This document shows, piece by piece, positions 32,514-39,686 of a DNA stretch of 64,000 bases. This stretch comes from Halapricum salinum (GTDB taxonomy: Archaea > Halobacteriota > Halobacteria > Halobacteriales > Haloarculaceae). How positions within the stretch are numbered: the stretch's first letter is position 1; every line of letters starts with the position of its first letter. A program made the translations under genes and the position numbers. The notes beneath the pieces were generated by a model, which had not been told where the DNA came from, did no database searches, and was given only the letters and a program-made list of their open reading frames with translations. The stretch is from contig NZ_CP031310.1 of the NCBI RefSeq assembly GCF_004799665.1, positions 1,170,887-1,234,886 of the forward strand. Direction: 5' to 3'.

Positions 32514-32978
32514 ATGATGTTCACGCCGGACGAACTCGCGGGGACCGTCGACCTCTTCGGCGCGCTCGACCGCCCGGCACTCCGGCAGGCCTGCGTCGAA
32601 CTCGCGTTCAAAGAGGGCGACGACCGCGAGCCCGAGAGCTTCGACGACGCCATCGACGACGCCGTCGAGAGCTATCACCTCCTCGCCATCGCGGACGAGG
32701 GTTCGGAGGTGCTCGTCCCAGGCCCGGTCGCGTTCCCGACGCTCCCGGAGGGGGCACAGGATCTCCCGCACATCCTCGACGTCGAGGAGCGAACAGTGCC
32801 CAGAGAACGGCTGGCCGAGGCCGCCGAGCGACGCTTCCGGGACGACGCCGCCGACGCCATCGCCGCGCGCGACCGCGAGCGGATCGCGGACCTGCTGGAC
32901 GTCAGCTACGAACTGGACGTGTGGGCCCCGGTCGAACTCAGCGGGACCAGAACCCGGCTGGACGAGGCCCTGGAGTAG
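32514..32978 (+). CDS. Conserved haloarchaeal protein, unknown function
   Basis: 154 residues, starting at tandem ATGs (MMFTPDELAG). Mostly helical and very acidic; the first 60 residues (FGALDRPALRQACVELAFKE) resemble a winged or helical repeat unit, and the C-terminal half has ERLAEAAERRFRDDAADAI. The phrase VLVPGPVAFPTLPEGAQDLP is Pro-rich. No family function is recognised. Confidence 0.72.
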   Translation: MMFTPDELAGTVDLFGALDRPALRQACVELAFKEGDDREPESFDDAIDDAVESYHLLAIADEGSEVLVPGPVAFPTLPEGAQDLPHILDVEERTVPRERLAEAAERRFRDDAADAIAARDRERIADLLDVSYELDVWAPVELSGTRTRLDEALE

Positions 32979-33045
32979 CACGTTACGTCGCGGACGGTGT
33001 CCGTCTAGCGGGCAAGTTATTACCACACAGCCGCTCAGTCAGGGT

Positions 33046-33645
33046 ATGGATCTGGGACCGATCCGCGCCCACGACCCCGCGGTCGTCGACGGCGACGCAC
33101 GGGAGGCGTCGGTACTGGTCCCGATCGTCGACCGTGCGAGCGGTCCCCACATTCTGTTTACCAAGCGCGCCGACCACCTCAGCGACCACCCCGGACAGAT
33201 GAGTTTCCCCGGCGGCGGCCGCGAACCCGAAGACCCAGACCGGACCGCAACGGCACTCCGGGAGGCCAACGAGGAGATCGGTCTCCGACCCGAAGAGGTC
33301 GAGATGCACGGCCGGCTGGACGACTTCGAGACGATCACCGACTACGCCGTCCGCCCGTTCGTCGCGTCGATCCCGGATCGCGAGTACACGCCCTGTGACG
33401 CCGAAGTCGCCGAGATCACCGTGCTCCCGCTGTCGGCGCTGATCGACCCCGAGAACTACGAGAGCGAGCAGCGCGACCACCCCCGCTACGGGCGGATCCG
33501 ACTGCACTTTTTCCACGTCGAGGGCTACACCGTCTGGGGCGCGACCGCCGAGATGCTCGTGCAGTTTCTCGAACTGGCGACTGACTGGAAACTGCCGCCC
33601 GAACCCGACCGCGTCGTCGACGCAGACGCGGATCTTCCCTCGTAG
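33046..33645 (+). CDS. CoA pyrophosphatase-like Nudix hydrolase
   Basis: 199 residues. QMSFPGGGREPEDPDR followed by ALREANEEIG gives both the NuCoA signature (SFPGG after a hydrophobic strand) and the Nudix box. Relatives (NUDT7, NudL) split CoA into phosphopantetheine and 3',5'-ADP. Its stop is two bases before the next gene, so they are coupled. Confidence 0.9.
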   Translation: MDLGPIRAHDPAVVDGDAREASVLVPIVDRASGPHILFTKRADHLSDHPGQMSFPGGGREPEDPDRTATALREANEEIGLRPEEVEMHGRLDDFETITDYAVRPFVASIPDREYTPCDAEVAEITVLPLSALIDPENYESEQRDHPRYGRIRLHFFHVEGYTVWGATAEMLVQFLELATDWKLPPEPDRVVDADADLPS

Positions 33646-33647
33646 CG

Positions 33648-34751
33648 ATGCCTGCAATCGACCGAGTCGCTGTGATCGGCGGCGGCGCGATCGGGACGAC
33701 GCTAGCCGGCGATCTCGCGACGCGGGACGTGGACGTGACCCTGTTCGAGCGCGAGTCGGTCGCATCGGGAGCCAGCGGCCGCGCGGCCGGGATCTGCTAC
33801 GACGCCTACACCGAGCGCCGTGATATCGCCATCGCCGGGCGAGCCATCGAGCGCTTTCGCGAGTTCGCCGACTCCTTTCGACCCGTGCCCTACGTCCTGC
33901 TGGCTCGCGAGGGCGACCGCGAACAGGCCAGCGCGATCGAGTCACTGGCCGAGCGGATGCAGGGCCGGGGCGTCGACGTCGACCTCGTCGATGGCGCGAC
34001 GCTCGGGTGGGAGTTCCCAGCCCTCGTGACCGACGACGTCGAGCGGGCCGCGGTCGCGAGAAACGCCGGCGTGCTCGACCCCGAATCGTTCACCGAGACG
34101 ATGGCCGAGCGGGCGCGCGAGGCGGGTGCGACCGTCCAGACAGGAACGGAAGCGACGCTTGCGGACCCACGGACGGTCCGCGCCGGCGGCACGAGCGAAC
34201 GCTTCGACGCCGTCGTGGTCGCCGCCGGCCCGTCCACGAAACAGATCGTCGCCGAGGTCGGCGTCGACCTCGCACTCGAGTGCTACAGGGCGCAGGCACT
34301 CGTGACCCGACTCGATATCGACGTCCCGACCGTCTTCGACGCGACAAACCACTACTACTTGCGACCCCGCGGATCTGGAATCCTGCTGGGCGATGGCGTC
34401 GACATCGACGTCGGCCCCGACGACGATCACGGCGAGGCCGACGCGGCGTTCGTCGAGTCGGGTCGCGAGCACCTCGACACCGCACTCGGCGTCGAGGCGT
34501 CGGTCGAGCGGGCCTGGAGCGGACTCTGTACCGCCACGCCGGATCGGGACCCGCTGGTCGGCCCTGTCGAGGCGGGACTGTTCGTGGCGACGGGGTGGCA
34601 CGGCCACGGACTGATGCGCGCGCCAGCGGTCGCTGAGCGTCTCGCAACGCAGGTGCTCGGTGGCGATGGAATCCCAGGCTTCGAACCGACGCGCTTTGCG
34701 GGAGACGAGCAGTTCGAGCCGGTCGAAGGGGTGAGCCTCGACGATTCGTGA
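33648..34751 (+). CDS. FAD-dependent oxidoreductase (DAO family)
   Basis: 367 residues. N-terminal FAD-binding VAVIGGGAIGTTLAGDL, then ERESVASGASGRAAGICYD; the C-terminal flavin loop is TGWHGHGLMRAPAVAE. This is the glycine/D-amino-acid oxidase group. Substrate unknown; it starts two bases after the Nudix gene. Confidence 0.9.
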   Translation: MPAIDRVAVIGGGAIGTTLAGDLATRDVDVTLFERESVASGASGRAAGICYDAYTERRDIAIAGRAIERFREFADSFRPVPYVLLAREGDREQASAIESLAERMQGRGVDVDLVDGATLGWEFPALVTDDVERAAVARNAGVLDPESFTETMAERAREAGATVQTGTEATLADPRTVRAGGTSERFDAVVVAAGPSTKQIVAEVGVDLALECYRAQALVTRLDIDVPTVFDATNHYYLRPRGSGILLGDGVDIDVGPDDDHGEADAAFVESGREHLDTALGVEASVERAWSGLCTATPDRDPLVGPVEAGLFVATGWHGHGLMRAPAVAERLATQVLGGDGIPGFEPTRFAGDEQFEPVEGVSLDDS

Positions 34752-34792
34752 TCGACGGACTGAGCGCCCGCGGTGAAGATACGTAGGCGCCA

Positions 34793-34800
34793 CTTTTTAT
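34793..34800 (+). promoter_or_regulatory. TATA box of the 34851 gene
   Basis: CTTTTTAT lies 51-58 bases before the ATG at 34851, implying a leader of about 25 bases. Confidence 0.4.
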
Positions 34801-34850
34801 GTCCATTCACGGTGCGATCTAGACACTCAGCGCAACGGAGTGATCGACCC

Positions 34851-35390
34851 ATGGTTGATGTCCTCGGTCACCTCGCGGTCGGGCTGCTGTGTACCGTCCC
34901 GGCGTGGGTGTACTGGAGAGAAGAGGTTGCGTTCACCTTCGTCGCCGTCGTGCTCGGGGCCGTGATCGTCCCGGATATCGACCTCTACCTCCCGTGGGTC
35001 CGCCACCACGGCCCGACCCACACCGTGCTCTTCGCCACCATCGTCGCCATCGTCGGTGGGACGGTGTTCGCCCGAGTCGCACCCCGGTTACTCCGGGTCG
35101 AACTACGGGACGACCTCCGGCGAGCGGTCCCACTCGGGTTGTTCGGCTTCGCAGCCAGCGCACTCCTCGTCGGCGGGGCGGGGCACGTGGTCGTCGACTC
35201 GCTCTCGACGTCGACCGCCGGCCAGCCGGTCAGACCACTCTGGCCGCTGGTCGAGCGGAGTTCCAGCGTCCACGTCCTCCGGCGCTTCAGCGCGCCGCTC
35301 TGGAACGGAATCCCCTTCGCGCTGGGGCTGTCGCTGCACGTCGGCGTCCTGCTGCCGTCGGTTCCACGGTCGATGCTGCTCGACGTGTAG
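34851..35390 (+). CDS. YdjM-like membrane-bound metal-dependent hydrolase
   Basis: 179 residues with four transmembrane helices. Motifs: DVLGHLAVG at the start, VPDIDLYLPWVRHHGPTHT (PDxD and HxGxTH, the metal-binding pattern of the YdjM/LexA-binding family), and GHVVVDSLSTS. Members are predicted membrane hydrolases of unknown substrate. The ATG at 34851 follows a TATA box. Confidence 0.85.
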   Translation: MVDVLGHLAVGLLCTVPAWVYWREEVAFTFVAVVLGAVIVPDIDLYLPWVRHHGPTHTVLFATIVAIVGGTVFARVAPRLLRVELRDDLRRAVPLGLFGFAASALLVGGAGHVVVDSLSTSTAGQPVRPLWPLVERSSSVHVLRRFSAPLWNGIPFALGLSLHVGVLLPSVPRSMLLDV

Positions 35391-35612
35391 GGGGGTGATG
35401 GGTTTCGGAAGGGTGTAGGGTGCGCTGGGTTGCGAGACGGAGCGATTCAACACAGCACGGTTGTGTCTTTGCTTTCGTGTCGGAGACGTTGAACCGGCCG
35501 CTCACCGAGCTGTGGTTCCTGAGCTGCGGCATCGTACTGCTGACTGTACCAAATCGAACGGATCCGCTACTCCGGGGTGGCGAATGTCTGTCGGAACGTA
35601 GAGTCAGCACTA

Positions 35613-35930
35613 TCAGGACTCGCGCCACTTGTGGCCGCACTCGACGCAGGTGAACAACCGAACCTCGTAGGAGCCGCCCGGCTTCGGCAGCATCTCGTAG
35701 TAGGCCCGGTCGCTGTCGCAGTCGCCCGCCGGACAGGGCTCCTGCATCGTCTCGGTGGAGTCCGTGGTCGCGTCGGCCACGTCGGGTGCCCCGTCGTCCC
35801 GCTGTCCATCCCGGGTCGCCATCGCCGCTTCTGCTTGCGAGTTCCGCGGCTCCTCGTTCTCACAGGAGCGACACACCCACGTGTCGCCTTCCGTATGCAT
35901 CATCGACCCACACTCGCCACAGAATTGCAT
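35613..35930 (-). CDS. TFS-like protein lacking the cleavage motif
   Basis: 105 residues. The N-terminal zinc ribbon (C4, C7, C20, C23) closely matches canonical TFS (MQFCxECGSMM). The C-terminal ribbon has C66, C71, C95, C98, with an unusual C-x4-C first pair, and the hairpin tip reads LPKPGGSYEVR in place of QTxSADEP, so the two acidic residues that stimulate RNA cleavage by RNA polymerase are missing. It could compete with TFS or act as an inhibitory paralogue, as known for one Sulfolobus TFS. The canonical protein is at 58176. Confidence 0.85.
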   Translation of the reverse strand: MQFCGECGSMMHTEGDTWVCRSCENEEPRNSQAEAAMATRDGQRDDGAPDVADATTDSTETMQEPCPAGDCDSDRAYYEMLPKPGGSYEVRLFTCVECGHKWRES

Positions 35931-36123
35931 ATACAGTACGAATACAGGGTTGTCAGATATATGTGTTAACTTCCGATCCGTCTCGGAGTGTAGTGCTCCG
36001 GGTCGCGGTGTACGACGTGCTGCAGACGCGCTCTCTCTTCACCAGCGCCTTCGAAACCCAGAACCGATCGGGTGATGCAGCAAAACCACAGTCGCATCCC
36101 GCGAATCCGATCCGCAACCGATC

Positions 36124-36576
36124 TCAGGAGTCGTCGCTCGCGTCGTCGTCAGTCTCGATATCGACCTCTTCGTCGCTCGCCTCGTCGGCGTCTTCGGCCT
36201 CGACTTTCGGAATCTCGACGTGGAGCGAGCCGTTGTCGTGCAGCGTCGCCGTGGCTGCGTCGGGATCGACGGACGCGCCTTCCGGCAGCGTGACCGAACC
36301 GTCAAGCGACAGTCCGCGGCCGGGAACGAGCATCTCGAAGTCCTCGTAGAACTCCCGGAAGCGGTCGACGCGAACCTCGACCGTCCGATCGGTGAAGCGG
36401 ACCTGCACGTCGCTGCTGGTCGCGCCGGGGGCGTCGAAGACCGCCAGATAGGCGTCGTCGCTCTCCAGCAGGTCGACCGGCAGCGGCGTCCGCTCCTGGG
36501 CCCGGCTCATCGCCCGGCCGACGTTCTCCAGTACGACGTTACTGAGGGACTTCCCGACGTCGCGTAGCGAGGTCAT
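36124..36576 (-). CDS. Hsp20/alpha-crystallin small heat shock protein
   Basis: 150 residues. The alpha-crystallin domain (about 33-125) has DLLESDDAYLAVFDAPGA, TVEVRVDRFREFYEDF and DNGSLHVEIPKVE. The last 30 residues are almost wholly acidic (DEASDEEVDIETDDDASDD). It holds unfolding proteins in oligomers. The 190-bp gap to the TFS-like gene holds no gene. Confidence 0.9.
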   Translation of the reverse strand: MTSLRDVGKSLSNVVLENVGRAMSRAQERTPLPVDLLESDDAYLAVFDAPGATSSDVQVRFTDRTVEVRVDRFREFYEDFEMLVPGRGLSLDGSVTLPEGASVDPDAATATLHDNGSLHVEIPKVEAEDADEASDEEVDIETDDDASDDS

Positions 36577-36634
36577 ACGCGCCTTTCGTGTGGTAGCGTC
36601 TTAGGGGTTGTGCCCCACGGCAGGCGACAGAACC

Positions 36635-36793
36635 CTACAGCTCGATCTCCTCGAGACAGTCCGTCCCGCCACAGACCGGACACTGGAGGTCGGTGACGCC
36701 GTGCTCTTCGGGGACGTCGTAGGTATAGTGATTCTCGAACATGTCCAGAAAGCAGTCCTCGTCAGTACACTTGATCTCCTTCGTGGGTGGCAT
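36635..36793 (-). CDS. Small zinc protein
   Basis: 52 residues (MPPTKEIKCTDEDCFLDMF...). Cysteines at KCTDEDC and CPVCGGTDC make one zinc site; the middle is rich in aromatic residues (ENHYTYDVPEEHG). This is a conserved haloarchaeal micro-protein type of unknown role. Confidence 0.78.
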   Translation of the reverse strand: MPPTKEIKCTDEDCFLDMFENHYTYDVPEEHGVTDLQCPVCGGTDCLEEIEL

Positions 36794-36915
36794 ACCAGCG
36801 CCTAGTGTCGGGGTCGGGAAACGGCTTTCGCCACCGTGTGAGGCCCACCGAGGAGGCGAATATGTCGACAAGCCTTCCATAGGGCTAAAAGTGCGGGTGG
36901 TGCGTACGGCGGGGT

Positions 36916-37704
36916 GTGGAGCAGATCCTCGGGGTCGACTTCAGCGGTGCACGCGACGCTGGCCAGAAAATATGGTTGACCGTCTGCATCGAGCGCGACG
37001 GCGCGCTGCACGTGAAATCGTCCGTCCCGGCAGCGGCGCAGTTCGACGCCGACTCCCGGGCGGCGTGCCTCCGCGGCGTTCGTGCGGCGATCGAGCGGGC
37101 CGACGTCGTCGGGTTAGACGTCCCGTTCGGATTGCCAGCGGCGGTCCACGATCGTGAGTCGTGGACCGACGTCGTGTCGCTGATCGCCGGGATCGACGAT
37201 CCCGAGACGTTCCGGTCGAGGTGCGTCGCCCGTGCGAGCGAGGTGACTGGCGGCGACCAGCAGTACCTCCGGCGGGAGACCGACGCGGACCGCGGGGCGC
37301 TCTCACCCTATCACTGGATTCGCGCCGCCCAGACCTACTACGGGATTCGTGAAGTGCTCCAGCCGCTGGTCGGCGAGGACGCCGTCGCGATCAAACCCCT
37401 TCATGACGGTCCAGCGACGCCGGTCTGTGAGACCCACCCCGCGGCGACACTGCGGGACATCGGACTGCCGACTCGCGGGTACAAAGACGACACCGACCGC
37501 TCGCGAGATCGCCGCAAGACCATCGTCGAAGGCCTGCAGATGACGCCGCTGTCGATGCACGGAATCGAGGAGTACCTGCTCGACGACGTCGGCGGCGACG
37601 CTATCGACAGTCTGCTGACGGCGCTCGCGGCCTGGCGGGCCAGCCGCAACGAGTTCAGTCCCGAGGGCGCGTTCGACCCCGTCGAAGGCCACATCTACAG
37701 ATAA
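36916..37704 (+). CDS. DUF429 family protein
   Basis: 262 residues from a GTG. RNase-H-like start ILGVDFSGARDAG, then VVGLDVPFGLP, and the DUF429 signature SPYHWIRAAQT with VCETHPAATLRD and DSLLTALAAWRA. Members share an RNase H fold with catalytic acidic residues, function unknown. Its stop lies 12 bases before the upstream 75-nt RNA-like element. Confidence 0.88.
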   Translation: MEQILGVDFSGARDAGQKIWLTVCIERDGALHVKSSVPAAAQFDADSRAACLRGVRAAIERADVVGLDVPFGLPAAVHDRESWTDVVSLIAGIDDPETFRSRCVARASEVTGGDQQYLRRETDADRGALSPYHWIRAAQTYYGIREVLQPLVGEDAVAIKPLHDGPATPVCETHPAATLRDIGLPTRGYKDDTDRSRDRRKTIVEGLQMTPLSMHGIEEYLLDDVGGDAIDSLLTALAAWRASRNEFSPEGAFDPVEGHIYR

Positions 37705-37716
37705 ACAAGGCGAGTG

Positions 37717-37791
37717 CCTCGGGGTTGTTCGGAAATCGTAGATTTCCGTGATGACGAGACGCGTCGCGTCTCGAACTATTTGACCCCGAGG
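37717..37791 (+). ncRNA. 75-nt three-stem RNA element, upstream copy (TnpB-associated)
   Basis: Closed by CCTCGGGG (37717-37724) with CCCCGAGG (37784-37791). Inside, GGAAATC-GTA-GATTTCC and CGAGACGCG-T-CGCGTCTCG form two perfect hairpins. Unpaired joints GTGATGA and AACTATTTGA match the element at 39309 almost exactly, while stems differ by paired changes. It lies upstream of the AbrB-like gene and tnpB. It could be the left-end structure, or a leftover right end of an earlier insertion. Confidence 0.7.
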
Positions 37792-37891
37792 GTGAAGCCG
37801 ACAGTGGCCGACCAGCCGCCGGGTTGTCTCTCCCGGCCCACAGGCCCACGGTATCGAAACACTTACTCCGAGTGAATCAGAACAGATATGT

Positions 37892-38026
37892 ATGGGTCAG
37901 ACTGAGATGGAATGTTACCCGACTGTCCGTGACCGAGGACAGGTCACGATTCCCGAAGATGTGCGCGAACCGCTTGGTATCGAACCGGGCGACCGTATCA
38001 AACTCACTGTCGAACGGCTGGACTAA
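37892..38026 (+). CDS. AbrB/SpoVT-like small DNA-binding protein
   Basis: 44 residues (MGQTEMECYPTVRDRGQ...). RGQVTIPEDVREPLGIEPGD is the swapped-hairpin AbrB signature. Only five bases separate its stop from tnpB. Short AbrB proteins often precede tnpB in haloarchaeal elements; it may repress the element's promoter. It is short but its motif is complete. Confidence 0.75.
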   Translation: MGQTEMECYPTVRDRGQVTIPEDVREPLGIEPGDRIKLTVERLD

Positions 38027-38031
38027 CACAG

Positions 38032-39375
38032 ATGGACATAACGCTTCGCTGTCGCGCGTATCCCGACGAGGAAACCGCCAGCGAAGCGTGGCGACACATC
38101 GAAATCCACCGGCAGATACGGAACCACGCCATCCGCGACTACTACTCACACGACTACGGAAACCGGCCAACCGCCTACGACCAGCACCGCAAACTCACCG
38201 ACTGGAAACAGCGGTGGCCGCTCTTTTCGGACGTCTCGGCACACGCCGCCCAGCAGACCGTTTCAGAGATACACAAGAACGTCGAGACGCAGAAGGGTCG
38301 GCGGGAAAACGGCCACAAGGCAGGCCGGTTGAAGTGGCAGGGAAGCGGCGAACGTCGGTCAGTCGCGTATCAGTCCGAAGGCTTCAACGTGAATCACACC
38401 ACGGGCCAAGACGGGTACGCCACTGTTCGACTCTCAAAAATCGGTCACATCCCGATTCGAGCGCACCGAGAGCTTCCCGCGACCGAGCAAATCAAGCGCG
38501 TCGTGTTGAAGAAAGAACGAACCGGCGATTGGTTCGTCTCTCTGGTCACGGAACAGGCCGACGACGACCTTCCCGAGAAGCCCAGTCCAGATACGCTCGA
38601 CCCTGCCGACTGCGTGGGCGTGGACCTCGGGATTCTCTCGTACATCCACACCAGCGACGATACGGCGGTGGATATGCTCGACCTGTCCGACGAGTACGAC
38701 CGCTACGGGCGCGAACAGCGGAAACTCGACCGGAAAGAACACGGGTCGAACAACTGGGAGAAACAACGGCAGAGAGTCGCCACGGCGAAGCGCCAAATCA
38801 AGCGGAAAGTGCTGGACTACCAGCACAAACTCACGACGTGGCTGGTTCAAGAGTACGACTTGGTAGCTGTCGAAGATTTGGACGTAAAGCCGATGCTGGA
38901 AACCAGCCAGAACGCCAAGAACAAGCAGGACGCGGCATGGTCGCGGTTTCTGGACCTCTTGGAGTATAAGGGCGACCTGTATGGTACTCACGTCGTTCGA
39001 GTCGAACCAGCAGGAACAACCAAAGAGTGTTCGGAGTGCGGTGTGGAAACGTCAAAACCACTCTGGATTCGAGAACATTCCTGTCCGGCGTGCGGTCACA
39101 CCGAGGACAGGGACCTGAACGCGGCGAAGAACATCCTTTCTCGCGGTCGTAAACAGATAGGGGCGGGACGCTCCGAATCAACGTCCCCAGAAACCGAAGA
39201 TTTCTGGTGTGAGAACGAATCGCAGAGCGATTCGTTAACGCCTGTGCAGACTGCGCTCCCTACGGGAACCATCTCGGTTCCTGCAAAGCGCGTCGTGGAA
39301 GCAGGAAGCCCCGAGGTCGTTCGGAAGACAGAGTCTTCCGTGATGACGAGAGACGAAGCCTCTCGAACCACTTGA
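38032..39375 (+). CDS. tnpB: TnpB RNA-guided nuclease of IS200/IS605 family
   Basis: 447 residues. The RuvC-like nuclease is intact: D198 in VGVDLG, E281 in AVEDLDV, and the third acidic motif DRDLNAAKN at 359-367, with a zinc ribbon between (C333, C336, C351, C354). The N-terminal wedge/REC part begins MDITLRCRAYPDEETASEAW. TnpB proteins cut DNA guided by an omega RNA made from the element's right end. The final 22 codons overlap the 75-nt structured element. No inactivating change is seen. Confidence 0.93.
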   Translation: MDITLRCRAYPDEETASEAWRHIEIHRQIRNHAIRDYYSHDYGNRPTAYDQHRKLTDWKQRWPLFSDVSAHAAQQTVSEIHKNVETQKGRRENGHKAGRLKWQGSGERRSVAYQSEGFNVNHTTGQDGYATVRLSKIGHIPIRAHRELPATEQIKRVVLKKERTGDWFVSLVTEQADDDLPEKPSPDTLDPADCVGVDLGILSYIHTSDDTAVDMLDLSDEYDRYGREQRKLDRKEHGSNNWEKQRQRVATAKRQIKRKVLDYQHKLTTWLVQEYDLVAVEDLDVKPMLETSQNAKNKQDAAWSRFLDLLEYKGDLYGTHVVRVEPAGTTKECSECGVETSKPLWIREHSCPACGHTEDRDLNAAKNILSRGRKQIGAGRSESTSPETEDFWCENESQSDSLTPVQTALPTGTISVPAKRVVEAGSPEVVRKTESSVMTRDEASRTT

Positions 39376-39383
39376 CCTCGGGG
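39309..39383 (+). ncRNA. 75-nt three-stem RNA element, downstream copy (probable omega RNA scaffold)
   Basis: Closed by CCCCGAGG (39309-39316) with CCTCGGGG (39376-39383). Inside, GGAAGAC-AGA-GTCTTCC and CGAGAG-ACGAAGC-CTCTCG. It overlaps the last codons and stop of tnpB, where omega RNA scaffolds lie in IS605 elements; the guide would be the bases after 39383. The closing stem has its two arms swapped relative to the copy at 37717, preserving pairing. Confidence 0.75.
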
Positions 39384-39434
39384 TGGGTTCACGTCTGAGA
39401 AACACACAAATACCGCGGGGCGCTCGTGGGGTGT

Positions 39435-39581
39435 ATGGCGAAGGTCTACTACGTGACGATCAACGGCGAGCAGGTCAAGGGCCCCTTCGACACCCGGGCG
39501 GAGGCCAAAGCCGTCGCCGACGACATGAACACCCACGAGGTCAACATGGAGTATCGCGTCGAGGGCGTTCGGCAAAACTGA
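39435..39581 (+). CDS. Small conserved-looking protein
   Basis: 48 residues (MAKVYYVTINGEQVKGPFD...). A beta-beta-alpha pattern: YYVTINGEQVKGPFDT, helix RAEAKAVADDMN, strand NMEYRVEGV. It resembles the short single-domain peptides common in haloarchaea. It is squeezed between the TnpB RNA element and palindromic element copy 3. Function unknown. Confidence 0.7.
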   Translation: MAKVYYVTINGEQVKGPFDTRAEAKAVADDMNTHEVNMEYRVEGVRQN

Positions 39582-39604
39582 AACCGGGGACTGCGCGCCG
39601 TCCC

Positions 39605-39686
39605 ATAGTGATTACTGTCGGTCTGTTCCACATCGACCGCCCGAAGTCGGGCGGTCGTAGTGGTTAATCGCTGCAGTAATCACTAT
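39605..39686 (+). repeat. 82-bp palindromic element, copy 3
   Basis: Perfect 13-bp terminal inverted repeat ATAGTGATTACTG / CAGTAATCACTAT. The centre is an 11-bp stem CGACCGCCCGA / TCGGGCGGTCG. Flanking phrases GGTCTGTTCC and GGTTAATCGC match copies 1 and 2. This is the best-preserved copy; it touches the stop codon of the lactate dehydrogenase gene. Confidence 0.92.

Larger units (their letters stand above)
37792..39383 (+). mobile_element. IS200/IS605-family TnpB-only element
   Basis: Contains an AbrB-like mini-gene (37892) and an intact tnpB (38032), with no tnpA transposase. The right boundary is set near the end of the 75-nt structured element at 39383; the left boundary is uncertain (37717 if the upstream structure belongs to the element). 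Such elements lack terminal inverted repeats and target duplications, so ends cannot be read exactly. Confidence 0.7.

Noticed and set aside
35391-35612. Small frame between the YdjM-like and TFS-like genes
   Set aside because: A 77-codon plus-strand frame has Arg/Thr-rich, non-haloarchaeal composition and overlaps the TFS-like gene end; a short string there (CAGCACTATCAG) resembles the palindromic element end but has no partner arm.
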